A DNA stretch of 64,000 nucleotides, taken from Stieleria maiorica (lineage in GTDB: Bacteria; Planctomycetota; Planctomycetia; Pirellulales; Pirellulaceae). Below the pieces are notes generated by a model that did no database searches, was not told where the DNA came from, and saw nothing but the letters and a program-made list of their open reading frames with translations. Positions 1 through 7,742 of the stretch are shown one piece after another (position 1 is the first letter of the stretch; the number at the start of each line of letters is the position of its first letter). The translations under genes were made by a program, and so were the position numbers. The stretch covers positions 6,419,641 through 6,483,640 of the forward strand of contig NZ_CP036264.1 of assembly GCF_008035925.1 (NCBI RefSeq), in the 5' to 3' direction.

Positions 1-495
1 CGAACGAAACTCCTCGAACTACTCACCAAACTCAAGGCCGCCGGAGCTCCCGTGGATGCGTATGGCATGCAGGGGCACTTTGAACTCGGTGACAACTCAC
101 TGGCCGAACTGCGCGAGACCTTCGATGCCCTCCGCGAACTAGAGATCCAGGTGGTCGTTTCGGAACTGGACATCGATGTGGTCAAACGTGGCCGCTGGTG
201 GGCCGAGGGTGGCAAGTATCGCGATGAGCTCGGTTCTTACGATCCTTACAAGGACGGGATGCCGCCGGAGATCCAGCAGCAGATGACGGACCAGTATGTC
301 GAACTGTTCACATTATTTGATGAATACAGTGACGTGATCGCGCGCGTCTCGTTTTGGAACCTGCACGACGGACAAAGTTGGCTGAATGATTTCCCCTGGA
401 AACGCGTCAATCATCCATTGCTGTTCGATCGCGATCGCCGTCCCAAGCCCGCGTTTCATGCCGTCTACGATCTGCTGGCCGGATCAAAGAGATAG
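1..495 (+). CDS. Endo-1,4-beta-xylanase, GH10, 3' part
   Basis: This is the C-terminal 164 residues of a gene whose start lies outside the window; the frame is open from base 1. It matches the end of the GH10 (beta/alpha)8 barrel: the GMQGHF strand motif, then VVSELDID, whose Glu (codon 163-165) is the expected catalytic nucleophile, then the tryptophan-rich FWNLHDGQSWL segment and a terminal KPAFHAVYDLL helix. The family hydrolyses internal beta-1,4-xylosidic bonds by a retaining mechanism, usually outside the cytoplasm. The acid/base Glu and any signal peptide are upstream and cannot be checked. A GH2 enzyme follows 234 bp downstream on the same strand, so both may serve plant or algal polysaccharide breakdown. 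Confidence 0.88.
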   Translation, partial: RTKLLELLTKLKAAGAPVDAYGMQGHFELGDNSLAELRETFDALRELEIQVVVSELDIDVVKRGRWWAEGGKYRDELGSYDPYKDGMPPEIQQQMTDQYVELFTLFDEYSDVIARVSFWNLHDGQSWLNDFPWKRVNHPLLFDRDRRPKPAFHAVYDLLAGSKR

Positions 496-729
496 AATCG
501 TTTACTCAAATCAAGGGGCCCGCCATTTGACAGCACGACGGCCGAATCGGGGAGCCCATGGCTGGACGGAGGGACCGAAGCGGTGCGTCCAACGCCTGAC
601 AACAGATCTCATCACATCAACGTGACATCTCATGGCTGCGACGGCGGATCGTTGTACGATGGAGGGATTGAAAGCCTTTGGCGCGTCGCGGTGAAGAGGC
701 GGCTTTGAAGTTCCCGTTGAGGTAGCGAA

Positions 730-3027
730 ATGATACTTAGAACATCCTTCGTCGCCGGCATTCTGCTGGCTCTGTTCCCGTCCGTCAGCCTCGGCCAGGA
801 GGTCGTCGACCAATGGCGGTACACGCTCGAGCAACCGGCCGAGGGCTGGCACCAAGCGGACTTCGACGACGCGGGGTGGACGGCGGGCTTCGGCGGTTTC
901 GGGACACGCGACACACCGGGTTCGCGCGTCGGCACGACATGGGCGACCAACAACATCTGGCTGCGAAAATCGTTTCCGTTGACGTCCATTCCCGACAAGC
1001 CCGCGCTGCTGGTTCATCATGACGAAGACGCCCAGATTTACATCAACGGGCTGAAAGTCGCCGACCTGAAACAGTACACGACCGAGTACATCGTCGTCCC
1101 GATCGCACCAGACAAGGATTCGACGCTACAGACCGGTGATAACGTGATGGCGGTACACTGCAAACAAACCGGCGGCGGGCAATTCATCGACGTGCATTTG
1201 GTCGACGCGGACAATATCCCCGAATTGCCGAGGCCGAAACGCAGCACCACACCGTTCAAGTCGCACTTGATCACCAAGTGGGGCGAAGCCGTCACCGCGG
1301 AAAACGCCTGGACGGAGTACCCGCGACCGTTGCTCCAGCGAGACAACTGGACCAATCTGAACGGCCACTGGGATTACGCCATCACGCCGATCGATTCCAA
1401 AGACACGCCGTCGCAGTTCGACGGAAAGATCCTGGTTCCCTACTGCCTGGAATCAAAACTCGGTGGCGTCCAGCGGTTGCTCGATGCATCCGAGGTACTC
1501 TGGTATCGGCGCAGCTTCGACGCCAAGAAGTCGGATGATAAGCGACTGGTGTTGAATTTCGAGGCCGTCGATTATCGATGCCAGGTTCTTGTAAACGGCA
1601 TTTCGGTTGGCTCCCACACCGGCGGCAACACACCGTTTTCCTTTGATGTCACCGATGCGATCAAAGACGGGAAAAACGATCTGGTCGTGCGAGTCGAAGA
1701 CGCGACCGAAGAGTATCAGTTGCGGGGCAAGCAAGTGCTGGACGCCCGCGGCATCTGGTACACGCAGGTTTCGGGCATCTGGCAGACGGTCTGGATGGAA
1801 GAAGTTCCGGCCAGCCATATCTCAGACCTCAAGATCACGACGTCCGCTGAAAGGGGAACGATCACCGTTGAACCGAAAACGAAGGGCGCCGGCGGTGTCA
1901 TGGTGGTGGTCAAAGACGGCGATTCGATCGTCGCTCGCCGACGTGGCGGTGACAAGGTCGAATTAGACATCGCTGACGCAAAACTCTGGTCCCCGGCCGA
2001 CCCACACCTGTACGACATCGAAGTCTCGTTGCTCGGCGGCGACGATCGACCGTTGGACACCGTTCGCTCCTACGCGGGAATTCGGTCGGTCGGCAAAGTC
2101 AAGGATGCCGACGGGCACTGGCGGTTCACACTCAACGGCGAAACCGTCTTTCATTGGGGGCCGCTCGACCAAGGTTGGTGGCCCGACGGGCTGCTGACGC
2201 CGCCGTCGGACGAAGCGATGTTGTTCGACATTCAGTGGCTCAAAGACGCTGGTTTCAACATGATCCGCAAACACATCAAAGTCGAACCGCGGCGGTACTA
2301 CTACCACTGCGACCGGCTGGGGATGATGGTCTGGCAGGATCAGGTCAGCGGCGGCGTCGGCGACGCTTGGCCGGCGTGGACACGTCTGAAACCCGATCCC
2401 GTGGACGCGAAATGGCCCGCCGACCAGCACCAGCAATTCATGTTGGAACTGGAGCGAATGATCACGACGCTGGAAAGCCATCCTTCGATCGTCAGCTGGG
2501 TGCCATTCAACGAAGCCTGGGGGCAACACCAAACGGTGGAGGTCGGCAAGTGGACGGTGCAACGCGATCCGACGCGATTGATCAACATCGCCAGCGGCGG
2601 AAACTTCTGGCCGGTGGGCGATGTCGTCGACGAACACAGTTACCCGCATCCAAGTTTTCCGTTTGACCTGGGCGCCGGAGGTCGATTCGACGACTACATC
2701 AAGGTGATGGGCGAATTTGGCGGACACGGTTATCCCGTCAAAGATCACCTGTGGGATGCGAACCGACGCAACTGGGGTTACGGCGGGCTGCCCAAAAACG
2801 CCGAAGAGTACAAGGAACGTTATGTCACCTCCCTGAGGATGCTGAACGAGTTGCGCGGCAAGGGCATCGCAGCGGGCGTCTACACCCAAACGACCGACGT
2901 CGAAGGGGAAATCAATGGCTTGATGACCTACGACCGAAAGGTGATCAAGATTCCCGCCAAGGAACTTGCCGAATTGCACCGAGTGCTGTTCGTTGATACG
3001 CCTCCGCTGGTAGGTGAGGCGGATTAG
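730..3027 (+). CDS. Glycoside hydrolase family 2 protein (beta-galactosidase/glucuronidase-like)
   Basis: 765 residues with an N-terminal signal peptide (hydrophobic core to about residue 22, ending SLGQ). A jelly-roll sugar-binding region (about 25-165) precedes the GH2 sandwich domain (about 195-350), an immunoglobulin-like domain and a TIM barrel. The NEAW motif places the acid/base at Glu595, and GEFGG places the nucleophile at Glu662; both are present, so the enzyme should be active. GH2 enzymes release terminal beta-galactose, glucuronate or mannose, and the exact substrate cannot be told from the sequence. The ATG at 730 is preceded by a GAGG-type ribosome site. Secreted, next to a GH10 gene. 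Confidence 0.9.
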   Translation: MILRTSFVAGILLALFPSVSLGQEVVDQWRYTLEQPAEGWHQADFDDAGWTAGFGGFGTRDTPGSRVGTTWATNNIWLRKSFPLTSIPDKPALLVHHDEDAQIYINGLKVADLKQYTTEYIVVPIAPDKDSTLQTGDNVMAVHCKQTGGGQFIDVHLVDADNIPELPRPKRSTTPFKSHLITKWGEAVTAENAWTEYPRPLLQRDNWTNLNGHWDYAITPIDSKDTPSQFDGKILVPYCLESKLGGVQRLLDASEVLWYRRSFDAKKSDDKRLVLNFEAVDYRCQVLVNGISVGSHTGGNTPFSFDVTDAIKDGKNDLVVRVEDATEEYQLRGKQVLDARGIWYTQVSGIWQTVWMEEVPASHISDLKITTSAERGTITVEPKTKGAGGVMVVVKDGDSIVARRRGGDKVELDIADAKLWSPADPHLYDIEVSLLGGDDRPLDTVRSYAGIRSVGKVKDADGHWRFTLNGETVFHWGPLDQGWWPDGLLTPPSDEAMLFDIQWLKDAGFNMIRKHIKVEPRRYYYHCDRLGMMVWQDQVSGGVGDAWPAWTRLKPDPVDAKWPADQHQQFMLELERMITTLESHPSIVSWVPFNEAWGQHQTVEVGKWTVQRDPTRLINIASGGNFWPVGDVVDEHSYPHPSFPFDLGAGGRFDDYIKVMGEFGGHGYPVKDHLWDANRRNWGYGGLPKNAEEYKERYVTSLRMLNELRGKGIAAGVYTQTTDVEGEINGLMTYDRKVIKIPAKELAELHRVLFVDTPPLVGEAD

Positions 3028-3158
3028 TTCTCCGGCCGGCCAGGCAGGTGGCTTCGAGGGTGTCTGCTGGCGCGGTCGCCGCAGGAACGGAATTTGCTTC
3101 CGCTCGCGACGACCTGCTACAGGACGCTCAAAATCGAATCTCACCGGAGAACTGACTG

Positions 3159-3632
3159 ATGGAATTCAGCAATGAACGGCTTGTCCAATGGATGAGCACG
3201 ACACTGGACAAAGCATGGAGTGGCGTCGCTGACGGGGAAAACCCGTTCGCGGCATCAGTGTATTCGCCCAATCGCGATTTGGTCGCGTGCGAGCACAACA
3301 CGGCGCGGGGGCAAACGCAACCGTCACGTCACGGTGAGGTCAATGCGATCGATCGAGCCTGCCAGGAACTCGGTACAACGGATCTGTCGGGCTGTGTCCT
3401 GGTTTCGACCGGTGAGCCCTGCCCGATGTGCACGTCCGCTGCTTTGCTGGCAAAAATTGACATCATCGTCTTCGGTGCTGGTTGTGATGTGGTGGCGAAA
3501 TCCGGCTATGGCGGATTGGGGATCGGGTGCGAGGAGCTGATTGAAGTCAGCAACGCTCATGCGACGGTCATCGGCGGGATCGCGAAACAGCAATGTGAAA
3601 AGCTGTTGCTGGACAACTCGAAGGACGGCTGA
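3159..3632 (+). CDS. Nucleoside/guanine deaminase (CMP/dCMP deaminase family)
   Basis: 157 residues with the zinc-dependent cytidine deaminase fold. His58 and Glu60 (HGE, in place of the usual HAE) and Cys88/Cys91 (PCPMC) form the zinc site, with Glu60 as proton shuttle. The size and the EPCPMC context fit the guanine deaminase/TadA-like branch rather than cytidine deaminases. It probably deaminates a free purine or pyrimidine base in the cytoplasm. It stands alone, with 131 bp upstream to the GH2 gene. Substrate assignment is uncertain. Confidence 0.85.
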   Translation: MEFSNERLVQWMSTTLDKAWSGVADGENPFAASVYSPNRDLVACEHNTARGQTQPSRHGEVNAIDRACQELGTTDLSGCVLVSTGEPCPMCTSAALLAKIDIIVFGAGCDVVAKSGYGGLGIGCEELIEVSNAHATVIGGIAKQQCEKLLLDNSKDG

Positions 3633-3949
3633 TCCCGGTGGGGCGACTGCCGCACCGCTCTCTTAATCGGATCGGCGAGCGATCAGGCTGGTGCAAAGCT
3701 GCTCAACCGCTTGCAGGTCTCGGTTGCGATAAACGATTGCCGTTGTCAAACGCGTTTTTGGGGCTGCACCCGCTTGCAGAAGACCTGTCAATCAACAACC
3801 GGCTTGCCGCGTCGGTCGGTACGGGCGGGTCAATGAGAGCGATAAGTGAGGGTGTCTTGTCTTTGGCATGCCGTATGCAAATCGGATCAGCCACAACGTT
3901 CGGGCACCTGATGCCCACAACACAACTCGTACGCGAGGACATAGATCCG
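3633..3949. other. Intergenic region with sigma-54-like promoter
   Basis: 317 bp without a convincing gene. An open frame runs through it into the CsbD-like gene, but its residues look non-coding and the conserved part begins only at 3950. The one clear signal is the sigma-54-like element at 3864-3879, listed separately. Confidence 0.6.
3864..3879 (+). promoter_or_regulatory. Sigma-54-like (-24/-12) promoter
   Basis: TGGCATGCCGTATGCA has the GG-N10-GC spacing of RpoN promoters and matches the TGGCACG-N4-TTGCA consensus except at two positions. It lies about 70 bp before the CsbD-like start. A near copy with the same spacing sits before the SDR gene at 5665. It is read from the motif only; no enhancer-binding-protein site was identified. 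Confidence 0.5.
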
Positions 3950-4309
3950 ATGGCTACCAGCCAACAAATTCACGGGCAATTCCGCCAAGTGAGCGGAGCC
4001 GTACAGCAGAAATACGGTGAAATCTCGGATGACGATATCCGCCAAACCGAAGGCAGTTTCCAGAAACTGATCGGTTTGATCCAAGAAAAAACCGGCCAGA
4101 GTCGCGAACAGGCAGAGGCTTACGTCAACGATTTGTCCGAGCGTGCTCGCGCAAGCTATCAAGCGTCGGCCAAAGCGGTCGCTGAGCGACCAATCGAATC
4201 GGTCGTCGCCGCCTTTACCGTTGGGATGATCGCGGGGGTGATGGTCGGCTTGGGCATCGCCTCCGCACAACGTCCCCAGCCAACCTGGCGAAACGGCTGG
4301 CGCAGCTGA
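3950..4309 (+). CDS. CsbD-like stress protein with C-terminal membrane segment
   Basis: 119 residues. The first 65 match the CsbD family pattern: a Q..G.VQQKYGE start, a DDD-I motif, then EG..QKLIGLIQEKTG and an SREQAEAYVNDL helix. A helical linker and one membrane segment (about 88-107, rich in G/V/M) follow, as in DUF883-type ribosome- or membrane-associated stress proteins. I chose ATG 3950 because all recognisable CsbD residues start there and it follows a GAGG. CsbD proteins are induced by general stress in other bacteria, but their biochemical role is unknown. A small partner gene follows 35 bp downstream, probably in the same operon. Confidence 0.75.
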   Translation: MATSQQIHGQFRQVSGAVQQKYGEISDDDIRQTEGSFQKLIGLIQEKTGQSREQAEAYVNDLSERARASYQASAKAVAERPIESVVAAFTVGMIAGVMVGLGIASAQRPQPTWRNGWRS

Positions 4310-4344
4310 GGACCCACCCTTCACTTTAACAAGGAATAGAATCA

Positions 4345-4572
4345 ATGAGTTCAGAATCGACCCAAACGGCACAGCGGCACTCGACACAAAACCAGTCGGA
4401 GGCCGCGCAGATTGCCGCGGAAAAATTGCAACAGGCCGGCCAGCACTTCGTCGCCGAGCCCGCGAAGGACTTGCTCGGAGTCCTGCGAGGTTACGCGAAT
4501 GACAAACCGGATGTTGCCGCCATGTGGTGTTTCGGCCTTGGCCTTCTGGTGGGCTGGAAGCTGCGTGGCTAG
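4345..4572 (+). CDS. Small membrane-anchored protein, partner of the CsbD-like gene
   Basis: 75 residues. A polar, Gln/Thr-rich N-terminus and an amphipathic helix (about 20-45) lead to a short hydrophobic C-terminal segment (MWCFGLGLLVGWKLRG). The ATG is preceded by AAGGAA. The layout resembles a shortened DUF883-like protein, but no family is firmly recognised. It lies 35 bp after the CsbD-like gene on the same strand, which suggests co-transcription and a shared envelope-stress role. The stop codon sits inside a perfect 16-bp palindrome at 4563-4578. Confidence 0.6.
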   Translation: MSSESTQTAQRHSTQNQSEAAQIAAEKLQQAGQHFVAEPAKDLLGVLRGYANDKPDVAAMWCFGLGLLVGWKLRG

Positions 4573-4807
4573 CCACGCGAGCGGAGTCTACGACGACAGT
4601 CGAACCCATTGGCGCGCCGAGACTCCAAAGCGAGTTGATCATCGACCGCCTAACCGCCTCCGTCAGATGCGGTGTCGGATCACTGCGGAGGCGGAGTGCG
4701 GTCCAGCGGTTGGCAGAACGGCGTGGTGGTCGGTTATCGCATCGCTGCGCACGGCATCAAAAGTGAACGCGACGTGCACGCCATGCTCGACACGCAAGGT
4801 CGGCTGA

Positions 4808-5530
4808 ATGATTCCTGAACTATCGACCCGAGCCAACGCGTTGGTTCTTTCTTTCATCGGTATCCGGCGAGCCGTCGGGATAAGCGGCTTCCTGTTGCCG
4901 ATCGTTCTCGGACCGATCGGCTGGCTCGCAGGGATTCCGTTTCAGGACAATATCAGCAGCTACTACCATACCGCGATGCGTGACATCTTCGTCGGGACCA
5001 TGTGTGCGATCGCAGTTTTCTTGCTGTGTTATCGCGGTCACGACTGGATCGAAAACTGGACCGCCAACGTGGGGTCTGCTGCCGCATTCGGCGTCGCATT
5101 GTTCCCGCTGGACCCCGGCAGCGATCCATTGTTGCAACGGTCGTTGATCGGCTACATGCACACGATCAGCGGGGGCGTGTTTTTTCTTACCCTCGCATGC
5201 TATTCGCTGTACCACTTTCCACGATCCACGCGTGACCCGGTCGAAAGCGAGCCACACCCCTGGGAACGTAACTTCATCTATCGGAGCAGCGGCCTGGTCA
5301 TTCTGTTTAGCATGGCTGCGATGGGCGCCTATTTGTTCTTCGCTCCGATTTCGCTCAAGCAGCAATTGAACCGATTTAATTTCCTGTTTTGGATGGAATG
5401 GATCGCGGTCTGGGCGTTTGCCTCGGCTTGGCTGACGAAGGGAAGAGTGATTGCCGCGGAGATCGCGGTTGACTTGCTGTCGATTCCGCGCGAAGCGATC
5501 GCGGAACACTTTTCTGGACGACTTCCTTAA
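4808..5530 (+). CDS. Multi-span integral membrane protein (DUF998-like)
   Basis: 240 residues with about six or seven hydrophobic segments. Between helices 1 and 2 is the motif SSYYHTAMRDIFVG, followed by YRGHDW and a VALFPLDPG motif. That pattern recurs in a widespread family of uncharacterised bacterial membrane proteins loosely assigned to DUF998. No catalytic site is evident and no function is known. It follows the CsbD block and precedes a stress-type SDR, so it may belong to the same envelope-stress neighbourhood. The ATG overlaps the end of a short open frame of doubtful coding status. Confidence 0.7.
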   Translation: MIPELSTRANALVLSFIGIRRAVGISGFLLPIVLGPIGWLAGIPFQDNISSYYHTAMRDIFVGTMCAIAVFLLCYRGHDWIENWTANVGSAAAFGVALFPLDPGSDPLLQRSLIGYMHTISGGVFFLTLACYSLYHFPRSTRDPVESEPHPWERNFIYRSSGLVILFSMAAMGAYLFFAPISLKQQLNRFNFLFWMEWIAVWAFASAWLTKGRVIAAEIAVDLLSIPREAIAEHFSGRLP

Positions 5531-5563
5531 GGGTGTGATTCCGGCGTACTCAGCCATTTGTTT

Positions 5564-5579
5564 TGGTATAGCAAATGCA
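5564..5579 (+). promoter_or_regulatory. Sigma-54-like (-24/-12) promoter
   Basis: TGGTATAGCAAATGCA keeps GG-N10-GC and the ATGCA -12 block seen upstream of the CsbD-like gene at 3864-3879. It lies 85 bp before the SDR start codon. Matching two-copy use before two stress-type genes 1.7 kb apart raises its credibility. Confidence 0.5.
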
Positions 5580-5664
5580 TCGCTCGAGGCTAAATCGCGG
5601 TTGTACAGGCCGCGAAAGTAGTAAACCAGCACGTGCATTCCCACCCAAACAATTGAGTTTAACT

Positions 5665-6579
5665 ATGGATACTGTCCAGGAAGTTCGTACCTTTCCCGAT
5701 GTCCATCTGACCGATCCCCGCGACGCCTTTGCGAAACCTCCGTACCCCGACCAGGAGGCGTTTGCCATGCCAGGTACAACGGACAAAATGAATCCAACGC
5801 CTGACCATGGTGAGCAGAGTTATCGCGGATCAGGGAAGCTGAAAGGGCTGAATGCGTTGATCACAGGTGCCGATAGCGGCATTGGTCGCGCCGTTGCGAT
5901 CGCCTTTGCTCGCGAAGGCGCTAACGTCGTCATTAACTATCTGTGCGAGAACAGCGACGCGGAGGAAACCAAGACGGTGGTTGAAGCTGCAGGGGTCAAA
6001 GCCGTGACCTGCGGCGGCGACTTGCGGGACGAAAGTTTTTGCAACGAGTTGATCGATCGGAGTGTTGATCAATTGGGCTCGCTGGAGATTCTGGTGAATA
6101 ATGCCGCCTATCAAGAGACGGCAAATTCTATCGACGAATTCTCCACTGAATTGTTCGATCGCATTTACAAAACGAACGTCTACGCGCCCTTCTGGCTTTC
6201 TCGCGCTGCGATGGAGCACTTGCCCGCCGGTGGCAGCATTATCAATACCGTTTCCATCCAGGGGTACAATCCCTCCGCGTACCTCCTGCCCTACGCCACG
6301 ACGAAATCCGCGATGATCGGAATGACCAAAGCGATGGCCAAATTGGCGATCAAACGTGGTGTCCGGGTCAACGCGGTGGCTCCCGGCCCCGTTTGGACTC
6401 CGTTGATTCCCGGGTCGATGCCGAAGGACAAGTTCGAAAACTTTGGGGCGGACACCTTATTCGAACGTCCGGCTCAGCCAGCCGAACTTGCGCCGATGTA
6501 TGTCTGGTTGGCAAGCCCCGAGGCGAGTTTCGTCACCGCGGAAGTGTATGGCTGCACCGGCGGTAAGACACCGGTTTGA
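5665..6579 (+). CDS. SDR family oxidoreductase, general stress protein 39/YghA type
   Basis: 304 residues. A proline-rich N-terminal extension (about 55 residues, with FPDVHLTDPRD and MNPTPDHGEQSY) is typical of the GSP39/YghA branch. The Rossmann dinucleotide motif TGADSGIG lies at 67-74, NNAA at 145-148, the catalytic Ser197, and YATTK gives Tyr210 and Lys214. It reduces or oxidises an unknown carbonyl/alcohol with NAD(P)(H). Homologues are general stress genes. ATG 5665 is preferred because the frame upstream lacks family similarity. A sigma-54-like element stands at 5564-5579. Confidence 0.87.
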   Translation: MDTVQEVRTFPDVHLTDPRDAFAKPPYPDQEAFAMPGTTDKMNPTPDHGEQSYRGSGKLKGLNALITGADSGIGRAVAIAFAREGANVVINYLCENSDAEETKTVVEAAGVKAVTCGGDLRDESFCNELIDRSVDQLGSLEILVNNAAYQETANSIDEFSTELFDRIYKTNVYAPFWLSRAAMEHLPAGGSIINTVSIQGYNPSAYLLPYATTKSAMIGMTKAMAKLAIKRGVRVNAVAPGPVWTPLIPGSMPKDKFENFGADTLFERPAQPAELAPMYVWLASPEASFVTAEVYGCTGGKTPV

Positions 6580-6713
6580 TTTTCCATGGTGTGTGGCGTC
6601 GGGGACGCGGTTCGTAGCGACCCCGGCGTCGTGATCTTCCGACGTTTGGCATGGAATGTGCGATCTCGCTGCCGCGCTTCATCAATTCTTCAGCGACGAG
6701 GTCTCGCACGCAC

Positions 6714-7742
6714 ATGAGGTCAGACAATTTGGACATCGCCAGCGGGGTGTTGGATGCGATCGGGCGAACGCCGATCGTTCGCCTCTCGCGATTCTTGGAC
6801 TGTGATCAAGTTGAGCTGTTGGCCAAACTGGAGTCTTCTAATCCAGGAGGCAGTGCCAAAGATCGACCAGCGAGGATGATGCTCGAACAGGCCTTGGCAC
6901 GGGGAGAGCTGAAAGCGGGAAACACGGTGATCGAATCATCGTCCGGCAACATGGGAATCGGATTGGCTCAGGCCTCTCGGTACCACGGCTTGCGTTTCAT
7001 TTGCGTCGTTGATCCGCGCGCTCAGCTACAGAATTTGAGAATCATCAGAGCCTTGGGCGGCGAGATAGAAATGGTGCAACGGCCGCTCGACGGAGACTTT
7101 TTGAAGGCCAGAATTGCGCGGGTCTGCGAATTGCTGGAGCGGATGCCGGAGAGCTATTGGCCGAACCAATATCGCAATCTGGATAACCCGCGGGCACACA
7201 CCGAAGGCACGATTCGCGAGATCGATGAAGCACTCGGTGGGGAGTTCGACGTCGTGCTAGTTGCGATCAGCAGCACGGGAACGGCACAAGCCTGTCGTGA
7301 CTACTTATCATCCCGAGGTCGCAACGTGGACGTGATCGCGGTCGACGCGGCGGGGAGCGTTTTATTCGGCGGATCGCCGGGACCCCGGAAGATTCCCGGG
7401 CTGGGTGCAGGCAGAGTGCCTCCACTCGCTATCGGGCAGTCATTCCAGCGAGTGCATCGTGTGACCGATCTCGATTGCGTGGTCGGATGTCGCCGCGCCG
7501 CCCAACGCGAGGCGATCTTGGTAGGGGGATCCGCCGGCGGCGTCTTGATGTCGGTAGACCACCTGAAAGACCAACTCGTGGGCAAACGCTGCGTCGCGAT
7601 TCTCCATGACTCCGGCACCCGGTATCTGGACACCATCTACGACGACGACTGGGTTGAAACGCATTTGGATTGTGATCCGATCCGCTTGAAACGATGGGTC
7701 GAGACGGGTGTAGCACCGATTTCTAACGAGGTGATGCTGTGA
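6714..7742 (+). CDS. SbnA-like PLP enzyme (2,3-diaminopropionate/ACEGA synthase or cysteine synthase family)
   Basis: 342 residues, fold type II PLP enzyme. Lys49 in GGSAKDRPA is the Schiff-base lysine and SSSGNMGIG (76-83) binds the substrate carboxylate. The sequence fits the SbnA branch of the cysteine synthase family better than CysK. In staphyloferrin B synthesis SbnA joins O-phosphoserine and glutamate to make ACEGA. Its stop overlaps the next start in GTGA, so the genes are translationally coupled. The conserved sequence begins at MRSDNL (ATG 6714), preceded by GAGG. The reaction here is inferred, as no SbnB homologue is present. Confidence 0.82.
   Translation: MRSDNLDIASGVLDAIGRTPIVRLSRFLDCDQVELLAKLESSNPGGSAKDRPARMMLEQALARGELKAGNTVIESSSGNMGIGLAQASRYHGLRFICVVDPRAQLQNLRIIRALGGEIEMVQRPLDGDFLKARIARVCELLERMPESYWPNQYRNLDNPRAHTEGTIREIDEALGGEFDVVLVAISSTGTAQACRDYLSSRGRNVDVIAVDAAGSVLFGGSPGPRKIPGLGAGRVPPLAIGQSFQRVHRVTDLDCVVGCRRAAQREAILVGGSAGGVLMSVDHLKDQLVGKRCVAILHDSGTRYLDTIYDDDWVETHLDCDPIRLKRWVETGVAPISNEVML

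Noticed and set aside
3638..3949. Longer N-terminus of the CsbD-like protein
   Set aside because: The in-frame extension has non-coding composition and a sigma-54-like promoter lies within it.
4563..4578. Terminator after the small stress gene
   Set aside because: GCGTGGCTAGCCACGC is a perfect 16-bp palindrome, but it spans the stop codon and has no T-run; the 4-nt loop leaves only six pairs.
4670..4818. Short gene before the membrane protein at 4808
   Set aside because: A frame ending at 4818 (QNGVVVGYRIAAHGIKSERD) reads plausibly as protein, but it has no good start codon or family match and overlaps the next gene.
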